NCBI RefSeq assembly: GCF_000242435.1 | Contig: NZ_JH591187.1 | Span: forward strand, 656,291-720,290 | Length of the DNA stretch: 64,000 nt | DNA from: Dialister succinatiphilus YIT 11850 | GTDB taxonomy: Bacteria > Bacillota > Negativicutes > Veillonellales > Dialisteraceae | Direction of reading: 5' to 3' | In this document: in pieces, positions 7,764 through 14,516 of the stretch | Layout: each line of letters opens with the position of its first letter | How positions within the stretch are numbered: position 1 is the stretch's first letter | Notes under the pieces: generated by a model | Databases searched by the model: none | The model's input: only the letters and a program-made list of their open reading frames with translations | What the model was told of the DNA's origin: nothing | Position numbers and translations under genes: made by a program

Positions 7764-7941
7764 TACTAACCTGTTACTGACTGGCAGAGGACATAGTCTG
7801 AGATATGCGGTAAAAGCGGAGAGAGTTGTGATACTGATATGCTACTCAGAAAATTGGAAAAAGTAAGGGCAAATGGCGGATAGGGTTTTACCGATATCCG
7901 ATAAAATCGTATGTGGCGGGCTTGGCCGGGAATACATTTCT

Positions 7942-8134
7942 ACAGGGTGGAGCTAGCGCAGGCCAGTCAGTCACTTTTCCAGTGGCCTTTTCCAGCGTCT
8001 TGTGTTGCACCTTTTCCCCTAGAAACGGCCCATCAGACCAGTGGCCACCGTGGCTTGCCTGGCTCTCCAACACAGGAGCCGGTTGTTGGGCCTCTACTGG
8101 CTGTCCAGTGTCCTATGTAGCCATGGGTGTGTAG
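7942..8134 (+). other. silent tail-fibre tip cassette B1 (shufflon B)
   Basis: It starts at the core ACAGGGTGGA in the phase CAG GGT GGA (QGGASAGQS), contains TFPVAFSSV and ends YVAMGV at a TAG that directly abuts the next core. It is on the opposite strand to fibre B and lacks a start signal. The QGG start and FPxxF motif match the expressed tip. Confidence 0.83.
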
Positions 8135-8360
8135 ACAGGGTGGATATGGTAGCGTAGGGCAAGACCAAACAGCTACCTTTACCTATCCTGTTTCCTTCCC
8201 ATATGCCGTCATAGGGGCCCTTTTAGGAAGAGCCTACTCAGCCCATGAAGTGTCCCCAACAATCACCAACTTGCAAAAATCCTATATGCAATGGACAAGT
8301 AAAGGTGCCGGTGGAGCAAGCTATGGCGCCAATACCTTTTTCACAGTAATTGGCTATTAA
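8135..8360 (+). other. silent tail-fibre tip cassette B2 (shufflon B)
   Basis: It begins with ACAGGGTGGA at 8135..8144 (QGGYGSVGQDQ), continues with TYPVSFPYAV and ends FFTVIGY with TAA. The order QGG, FPxxF, then an aromatic end is the pattern of Gp53-like fibre C-terminal domains. Confidence 0.83.
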
Positions 8361-8391
8361 TGTCCGACGGCAAGTCAATCATTTCCTGTAG

Positions 8392-8605
8392 ACAGGGTGG
8401 AAATCGCAACAGAGGCAATCAGACATTTCCCATCGCCTTTTCTCAAGTTTTTGGAGTGTACGCCACCCGAAACAACAATGGATGGGAATATTCCGTTATT
8501 GTCTCGTCAGTTTCAAATACAGGCTTTTATAGCGAAGCAAGGAACCAAGCTAACGATAATCCTTACGATTATTGGTGGTACTGGATAGCTTTTGGAAGAG
8601 GTTAA
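8392..8605 (+). other. silent tail-fibre tip cassette B3 (shufflon B)
   Basis: It begins with ACAGGGTGGA at 8392..8401 (QGGNRNRGNQ), then TFPIAFSQVF, VSNTGFYS and WYWIAFGRG, ending TAA. It is the innermost plus-strand cassette and shares its last bases with the stop of the opposite-strand cassette B4 (TTAA region at 8602..8605). A TAG abuts the core although the previous cassette already ended 31 bases earlier. Confidence 0.85.
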
Positions 8606-8788
8606 TAGCCTACTGCAATATACAGTTTGTTTGTACCATCGCCATAGATGTATAATCCTGTTTTGTCGTGCATCGAAGAGTGATAATCCCAGTCGCCTGA
8701 GTATGCGACCGAGTTAGCGTACAGGCAGGCAGACGGGAAAGAAATCGGATAGGCGGCCCATCCTTGTGAGTAAATATATCCACCCTGT
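8602..8788 (-). other. silent tail-fibre tip cassette B4 (shufflon B)
   Basis: On the minus strand it starts at the core 8779..8788 (RQGGYIYSQGW), contains YPISFPSACLY and ends LYIAVGY. It meets cassette B3 tail to tail. The preceding cassette stops with TAG immediately before this core. Confidence 0.83.
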
Positions 8789-8975
8789 CTATACTCCAAA
8801 TGCTATCCAAAGAATCGCATAGTTGTTGTTATAGCAGCTAAATCCCGTGTTCCAGTACGAATTAATGTGCAGGTTGTTCTGCGTTTTTAAATCGTTCATG
8901 GCGGTAATAAGCGGAGTAAACACCCTTGAAAAGGCAATAGGGAAAGTTACGTTTGTGCTACCATATCCACCCTGT
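8789..8975 (-). other. silent tail-fibre tip cassette B5 (shufflon B)
   Basis: On the minus strand it starts at the core 8966..8975 (QGGYGSTNV), then TFPIAFSRVF and a terminal LWIAFGV followed by TAG that touches the next core. It lies directly downstream of the expressed fibre B stop. Confidence 0.85.
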
Positions 8976-9986
8976 CTACAGGCCAAAGGCAAGGAAGGAA
9001 ATCCAGTGTGTGTAAGACGCACTGCCGCCATAGTTAAATCCAGTGTTCGACACGTTATAGAGGTAGTATTGGCAATAATTACCATCATTCTGCATGGCAA
9101 GACTGGCGCAGTTTGAATTGAACGAGATGGGGAAGCCTACATAGTTCCCATTATTTACACTGGCATGTCCACCCTGTATAATGAGCGGAATGGTACCGCC
9201 CAATTTCACCCACCAGCTGTTTGAGTTGGAGACGTTGCCTGCGACAACGCCAGCTTGCGATTTGATATAGTTCATGATGTCAGTGCCGTTGACCAGGAGC
9301 TTTCCGTCTGAACTTGACAGACGTAGGGAATAATCAGCATCGTCGGCGCTCTTTTCATGAAAGTCAAGGATGCTGCCTACTTCTGCTACACCATCAGAGC
9401 CGATGGCCGGGAAGTGCGTACCATCCCATGCGCTTCCTTTTACGTTTGGCGTGTATGGCAGGTGGTCCAAACCTGTGCCGCCGTGGGCCACGGGAAGGAT
9501 GCCGGTAATGCCGGGTGTTACTGATTTATCAGCTTCATTGAGGTTTACCCTCTTAGTGCTTGCAAGGTCCACCTGTACGGTCTGGCCCAGCATGGCCGGG
9601 GTTACGATTTTATCCTTGTTAGTGCCTGCCGTCACCTCAGCCTGCGTGGCAAAGTCAATGGTCCTTGGGAGCATAATGTAGGCCGCAGTCCCGTCGGAGA
9701 TAGTAGAGCCTACGGCTCCCCAGACAGGCTCAGCGGCGCCGCTGGTGCCTGCCGTGGTCACTCTTGCAATAGTGTTGGCGGGCATGTTCGGAGACAGTAC
9801 CACCTGTCCCTTAATGTACGTCGCCCCGGGCTGCCAGAGAGCCATGGACACAAGGGAGTACATTACCGCATAGTGGTTTTTAAGATATTCCTGAAACTGC
9901 TGCTCAGTTGTGCCCTTGCTAGCATCGTTTGGATCGGGATAGTCAAGCATCCCGTCCAGTGTCTGTAGTTTTTTAACGTCTGTCAT
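8976..9986 (-). CDS. tail fibre / receptor-binding protein B with switchable Gp53-like C-terminus
   Basis: The predicted protein has 336 residues. The constant part (about 1 to 269) starts with an N-terminal attachment region (TDVKKLQTLDG), a WQPGATYIKGQVVLSP segment paralogous to fibre A, and VAHGGTGLDHLPYT, typical of phage fibres. The variable tip begins at ACAGGGTGGA (9168..9177; IIQGGHAS), then VGFPISFNSN, VSNTGFNYG and WISFLAFGL, a Gp53-like tip. The ATG immediately follows the TAA of the tail-tip gene. Five alternative tips lie downstream, three of them inverted. Confidence 0.87.
   Translation of the reverse strand: MTDVKKLQTLDGMLDYPDPNDASKGTTEQQFQEYLKNHYAVMYSLVSMALWQPGATYIKGQVVLSPNMPANTIARVTTAGTSGAAEPVWGAVGSTISDGTAAYIMLPRTIDFATQAEVTAGTNKDKIVTPAMLGQTVQVDLASTKRVNLNEADKSVTPGITGILPVAHGGTGLDHLPYTPNVKGSAWDGTHFPAIGSDGVAEVGSILDFHEKSADDADYSLRLSSSDGKLLVNGTDIMNYIKSQAGVVAGNVSNSNSWWVKLGGTIPLIIQGGHASVNNGNYVGFPISFNSNCASLAMQNDGNYCQYYLYNVSNTGFNYGGSASYTHWISFLAFGL
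9168..9177 (-). repeat. shufflon B core site in the expressed gene
   Basis: ACAGGGTGGA on the minus strand; the other five copies are 7942..7951, 8135..8144 and 8392..8401 on plus, and 8779..8788 and 8966..8975 on minus. Four of the six are preceded directly by TAG. Confidence 0.78.
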
Positions 9987-12926
9987 TTAACCCTCCAGTA
10001 ACTCATTAACAAATCCCTGCCATGTGATGTCCACTGTCCCGGCTACCTGCTTGCCTGTGCTATCCAGCAAGGCAATGACGCAGGGCGTCTTGCTCAAGAC
10101 TTTAACGGTCACAGCATCATCATCCTGCACGGCGTCGATGTGGACCGCCGTAGTCTCATAAAACGGCGTGGTAATCGGGAGCTCCATCCCCTCGGCGGGC
10201 ACCGCCAAATCTTCAAAGTGTTCCTGCCGGTCCGGCACATCGACATAGGCATGGAGGCCTTTGATAATCGTCTCTTGATAAGAGTTGTTCTTTGCCTCAA
10301 CCTTTATCTGGATATCGTCACCGGCCCGAACCTCTACCTTGTCAGACCACTGTTTCCAAAGGTCTGCAGTAGTATCCCATACGTTAGCGTTCTTTTTCTG
10401 AGTCGTCCAAAAGCTGGCGTCCGCCTTATTGGCAGGCCAGAAGGAGGAGTTGAGAGCCAGCCGGTAGTAAACGACTGCCGGTCCCTCAATGTCCGTGGTG
10501 AGCCAAAACTGGCCGCTTGCCGGGGCCTTAAATTGACAGTTGGCAATGTAGGATTGAAAGGAGCTATCCCACATCTTAGCGTCTTTGGTGCTCCAAAACT
10601 TTCGGCCTTTTTCATGCCACATTTTCGTGGAGTTGACGGCGTGGATGTAGCCATCAGATAAGACCGTGCCGTTGTTTTTAACATCGGCAAAGCCCGCCGC
10701 TCCAAAGTCTTTATCAAAGAGGACGTTTTCTTGGAGCAAATCCCCCATGTCGAGTAGACAATACGCAAAGTTTTTGGACTCATTGCCATTGGTGTCCACG
10801 GCCTTTATCATGACGGCGTGAGTGCCCTGCCGGATGGTCTGCGTTTCGTAAGGCTGGGTTGTAATCAACCCTTCCTGGACAGCTATGCCGGTTTCCCAGT
10901 TTAATTCCTTGCCCTGCGTGTACTTGAGGATAAATCCGGCAATGTCGTTCGGGTCGGGATAAGTGTATTTCCACCAGTACCGGCGGATAGATGAGGACAT
11001 CTTTTCAACATTAAGAACCTCCACATCCGGAGGGAGGATCTGCACGGATTTTGGAATAAACGGATAGGCCTGCACATCGGCGAGCGACTGCTCCATACCT
11101 CCGAACACATTAAAGGCGGTAAATTTAAAGTAGACCGTCTTGCCAATGTAAGCATTTTTGAGTCCGGACCGCAGGAATGCCTCATCACACCTTGCAATCT
11201 GCGTACCGGTCGGATGGTACTCGGGGTCGCTGCCAAACTGGCCACGGACAAGTCCGAACAGCTTCCAGTGTCCGTTGTCCAGGAGCTCAGCCGTCTGGTA
11301 AGAGAGCGCCTCTCCGTCGATGTACATGACAGTGTCCCCGTTTTTAGCACTGGTAGCATCCACAGAAGTAAATTCACCTTGATTGAGCACCATCTCAAGT
11401 GAGGTGTCCTCAATCTCAAGTGGCGCAGCCAGAGTGCCGTAGCGTGCCCGGTAGTCAATGGTTCCAAGTTTGCGGTAGTACTCATTAGTGTCGGATACCC
11501 ATACGGAGCACCCGCCCCAGTTGGGATTCTTGCCCCAGGTCCCTAACCACACCTCATTGTCCGCATCCGTCATAAGGGCAGGTGGCTGGAAAATCATGGG
11601 TGGCTCGCAGCTTCCGGGGTCCGGATTGAAATCAATCAGGGGCCTCTCATTTTCGTGGACGTTGTACTCAGCTTCACTGTACACGCCTTTAGCCCGGGAG
11701 ATGGCGGTGAAGGTCAGCACGCCGTTGGTGGCCTCTGTTACGCTGTCAATCATGGCGGGCTGGTTTTCAATCCCCATAGCGGGGTCATTGAGCATGACAA
11801 GGTCGCCAGGCTCTAAACGGCAGAACGCCCAATCCAATTTAAAGGTATATTTAACCCTTTCGTATTTGTTCTTCCGGCACAGTTCTTCGGCGAGCTTTAC
11901 CGCTCTGGTCTTCGTGTAGAGGTAGTGGGCAGAGACAGTAGACGCCTGCCTTACGCCGTGCTCTTTAATGTCATCGTTGTCCTGATAGTTTACGATTTCC
12001 TTTTCATAGCCATTGGACCGGTTCAGAAACTCTACAGATATGCGGTTGTATACTTCTGAAGACTCTTTGCGGGCATAGGAGATGCATACTCCACCATCCT
12101 GGGGGATGAAGTCATCCGGCCCCAAGTTGTACCGGATCGTTTTATCCGGAGTCCAGCTTCCGACAGATCTGTCTGCCCTGGGTACGATCTTCAACTTGTC
12201 GTTGGACCAGAATATATATGCATTGGTAATCGTCGCAATATCGTTAATGATATCTCTGGCTGCTTTTGCATCCGTATCGTCTGACGGTGTGGAAATCAGC
12301 ATGTCAGCTTCTTTACAGTATTTTCGATAGTTGTCGATTCCATCAATCTGCAGCGAAGACAGTCCGATCTTCGACAGAATGTACAGGATGTAATCAGCAG
12401 GGTTTACGTCTACCCCGTCTCCAGTGTCCAACAGTTTTCCTTTTACTTCGAAGTTGTACTGCGGCATGCTTCCGGCATCGCCCAGGTCAATAACTCCCGC
12501 CATGTACGCCAGGCCGCTGTACGCTAAAGCCTTATTCGGATGTTTCCCGGATACATACGCCCATGGCTTCTGGTCAGAAGTTCCGGAGAACAGCGTGAGC
12601 CCCAATTCCTCATTCGGATACTGGTATATATTTTTATCTTTCCAGATCTTACCGATGCCGGATACCGGGCCTTCACAGAGGGCCAAAATTACAGCAACCG
12701 TATAGGTATAAGTAATCTGGGTAGTCTTGCTATGCCCGCCTTTCCCTGACTTCTGCGACGTTTTGTGCTCGTGTGAAGTGAAATCATCCCAGTAAATCAC
12801 ATTCGGCGATACACGAGTCGTTCCAAGGACTTCCGGAACGGTAGAGCCATACTGCGCTGTAGATACTTCAAAGTCAGAGATCTTATTCTCACGGATAGTA
12901 GTGTTATGAGATTTTAAAAGGCCCAT
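9987..12926 (-). CDS. tail-tip attachment protein (lambda J / baseplate hub type)
   Basis: The predicted protein has 979 residues, in the size range of siphovirus tail-tip proteins. The N-terminal part with TYTYTVAVILALCEGPVSGIGKIW is a signature region of phage J-type tail proteins; the middle (LEPGDLVMLNDPAMG) resembles the hub domain, and fibronectin-like segments follow (WWKYTYPDPNDIAGFILKY). The last 250 residues are rich in spaced tryptophans (FWS, MWDS, FWPAN, FWTT). It sits at the tail tip and probably carries the fibres encoded next. It follows NlpC/P60, DUF2163 and DUF2460 genes as in other long-tailed phages. Confidence 0.85.
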   Translation of the reverse strand: MGLLKSHNTTIRENKISDFEVSTAQYGSTVPEVLGTTRVSPNVIYWDDFTSHEHKTSQKSGKGGHSKTTQITYTYTVAVILALCEGPVSGIGKIWKDKNIYQYPNEELGLTLFSGTSDQKPWAYVSGKHPNKALAYSGLAYMAGVIDLGDAGSMPQYNFEVKGKLLDTGDGVDVNPADYILYILSKIGLSSLQIDGIDNYRKYCKEADMLISTPSDDTDAKAARDIINDIATITNAYIFWSNDKLKIVPRADRSVGSWTPDKTIRYNLGPDDFIPQDGGVCISYARKESSEVYNRISVEFLNRSNGYEKEIVNYQDNDDIKEHGVRQASTVSAHYLYTKTRAVKLAEELCRKNKYERVKYTFKLDWAFCRLEPGDLVMLNDPAMGIENQPAMIDSVTEATNGVLTFTAISRAKGVYSEAEYNVHENERPLIDFNPDPGSCEPPMIFQPPALMTDADNEVWLGTWGKNPNWGGCSVWVSDTNEYYRKLGTIDYRARYGTLAAPLEIEDTSLEMVLNQGEFTSVDATSAKNGDTVMYIDGEALSYQTAELLDNGHWKLFGLVRGQFGSDPEYHPTGTQIARCDEAFLRSGLKNAYIGKTVYFKFTAFNVFGGMEQSLADVQAYPFIPKSVQILPPDVEVLNVEKMSSSIRRYWWKYTYPDPNDIAGFILKYTQGKELNWETGIAVQEGLITTQPYETQTIRQGTHAVMIKAVDTNGNESKNFAYCLLDMGDLLQENVLFDKDFGAAGFADVKNNGTVLSDGYIHAVNSTKMWHEKGRKFWSTKDAKMWDSSFQSYIANCQFKAPASGQFWLTTDIEGPAVVYYRLALNSSFWPANKADASFWTTQKKNANVWDTTADLWKQWSDKVEVRAGDDIQIKVEAKNNSYQETIIKGLHAYVDVPDRQEHFEDLAVPAEGMELPITTPFYETTAVHIDAVQDDDAVTVKVLSKTPCVIALLDSTGKQVAGTVDITWQGFVNELLEG

Positions 12927-12928
12927 AT

Positions 12929-13366
12929 CTACCTCCTAAAACGATAGACGCCATGGAGCCGTGAACGGCCTTTTGCATCCAGGAACATGACGTCATTAAT
13001 ATCAGTCATGACCACACCCTGTTCTACCAGGGCATGGATGACGTGGCCATCTCCTACATATACGGCGCCATGAGAAACGCAGCGGCCATATTTGTACAGC
13101 AAAAAATCCCCCGGCTTGATGTCAGACAAGGGGACTCTATCACAATACTTTTCAACGACATTCAAAAACCACTCGGACGAGTGATGCAGGTGCCACTCAT
13201 TAGAGTAGGGAGCCACTTTAATGGCCCCTTTTTCCACGTAGCCGGCATTTTCAAGGCATGCAATAAGGAGCATGCCGCAGTCAACACCTTTACCTTTCAC
13301 CTTAGCCTGATTGACATGCGGAGTACCCAGCCAGGTGTAGGCCTCAGCAACAATAGGATTCATCAT
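12929..13366 (-). CDS. tail-tip NlpC/P60 cysteine peptidase
   Basis: The predicted protein has 145 residues, one NlpC/P60 domain. The likely catalytic Cys is in GVDCGMLL (about residue 30) and the His in CVSHGAVYVGDGHVIHAL. Such proteins sit in the tail tip (lambda K-like) and cut peptidoglycan stem peptides to help DNA entry. It overlaps the upstream DUF2163 gene by four bases and abuts the tail-tip gene. Confidence 0.87.
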   Translation of the reverse strand: MMNPIVAEAYTWLGTPHVNQAKVKGKGVDCGMLLIACLENAGYVEKGAIKVAPYSNEWHLHHSSEWFLNVVEKYCDRVPLSDIKPGDFLLYKYGRCVSHGAVYVGDGHVIHALVEQGVVMTDINDVMFLDAKGRSRLHGVYRFRR

Positions 13367-13947
13367 AACAGCACTTCCTTTAGCGGCACATAAGGCGCAA
13401 TGACCGAGGCAGAGTCTTCTTCCGTACTTGATGAAACCTTTCCGCCGGAAGTAGAGAACGTACCCTGCGGGTAGAACTTGCGCCGCGGAAATTCCTGCGA
13501 AAATCCTTGCACCTGGGATTTAACGTCGAGAGTCATAACAAGACCGCCGCAGGCAGTCACCTCTGTGGTTCCACTAAACAGATCAATTACTCCGATGAGG
13601 GTACCATCCGTATCAAAAAATGCACGAGCAAGCGCCATGGTGGCACGGTCGAACGAGCCGTCATGAGCAGCCAGGAAGATAGGTTTATCACCCAGCTTAT
13701 CATCTTTTGTCGCATATATAGAGATGGTCATGGAATCTACAGACAGTACATTATTTATGACGGTCTGGTCCCGGTGCAGAAGCAGCGCATTATGACTGTA
13801 GGTATTATTGTTATAGGTCACATCGTGGTCAGCATCGGTATAGTAATATTTCGTACCATCGTAAAGCGTCAGCGTGTACAGGTCACACGACAGCATCTCT
13901 TTTTTCGTGTTCAGGTATGTCGACAGTGTATCTGTTACAGTCTTCAT
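13363..13947 (-). CDS. baseplate hub / tail protein, DUF2163 family
   Basis: The predicted protein has 194 residues. The N-terminal CDLYTLTLYDGTKYYYTDADHD and the central VTACGGLVMTLDVKS with a C-terminal PRRKFYPQG motif match the DUF2163 phage family, found in tail-tip modules between DUF2460 and NlpC/P60 proteins, exactly as here. It overlaps both neighbours by four bases, indicating coupled translation. Confidence 0.8.
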   Translation of the reverse strand: MKTVTDTLSTYLNTKKEMLSCDLYTLTLYDGTKYYYTDADHDVTYNNNTYSHNALLLHRDQTVINNVLSVDSMTISIYATKDDKLGDKPIFLAAHDGSFDRATMALARAFFDTDGTLIGVIDLFSGTTEVTACGGLVMTLDVKSQVQGFSQEFPRRKFYPQGTFSTSGGKVSSSTEEDSASVIAPYVPLKEVLL

Positions 13948-14516
13948 CTGACCACCTTCAATCCGAAACTTGCCGTGAACAGGTTCTCGAATACCTGGGT
14001 AATATTAAGCGTCGTATCATTAAACACGACTCGCCACCAGTACTCATAGTCTGCCGTTACCTTGGCCGTGGATGCCGGTGCTGTCGTGAAAACGATAGCA
14101 CCATTGTCCAATTTATACGTAGACTCACCCTGGGCCACACCATCCACATAGACAGTCAGCTTATCTGCGTAATACACAGGTTCCTGTTGCCCGTGCATCC
14201 ATGCCACCAGCTGGTAAGAACCATCTGTGTTTTTCGGAAGGGTTACCCCTGTGCATTTATAATGCTCGGCATCTTTGTAGAAGAACGGGAGGAGGGTACC
14301 ACGTACACGAGAGAAGAAGGCCAGCAACTTGTCGCTCTCTTCACTGGTGAGCTTGGGAAATTCAAGGGTAAATACCCAAGCGGGAAGCGTCTGATTAGTA
14401 AGTGCGCGGCGCTTACCGCTTGCCGAGGTCTGTTCATTGACCGCCCAGCTTTGGCCTACCTCTGAATTCCACGATACTTTCCACTGGTCAAGAGGAAACA
14501 GTATATAATCAGACAA
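13944..14516 (-). CDS. tail protein, DUF2460-like
   Basis: The predicted protein has 190 residues. An N-terminal WKVSWNSEVGQSW region, LEFPKLTSEESDKLLAFFSRVRG and a C-terminal WRVVFNDTTLNI are characteristic of the DUF2460/distal-tail group. It is inferred to be a distal tail protein joining the tail tube to the tip. It lies directly after the tape-measure gene, its start adjoining that stop. Confidence 0.78.
   Translation of the reverse strand: MSDYILFPLDQWKVSWNSEVGQSWAVNEQTSASGKRRALTNQTLPAWVFTLEFPKLTSEESDKLLAFFSRVRGTLLPFFYKDAEHYKCTGVTLPKNTDGSYQLVAWMHGQQEPVYYADKLTVYVDGVAQGESTYKLDNGAIVFTTAPASTAKVTADYEYWWRVVFNDTTLNITQVFENLFTASFGLKVVR

Noticed and set aside
7942-9177. Diversity-generating retroelement (template/variable repeats)
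   Set aside because: No reverse transcriptase gene and no template repeat; variation is by whole alternative tips behind short cores.
4557-9177. CRISPR-like array because of regularly spaced short repeats
   Set aside because: Repeats are 10 to 11 bases, spacers are coding tips of about 190 to 240 bases in both orientations, and there are no cas genes.
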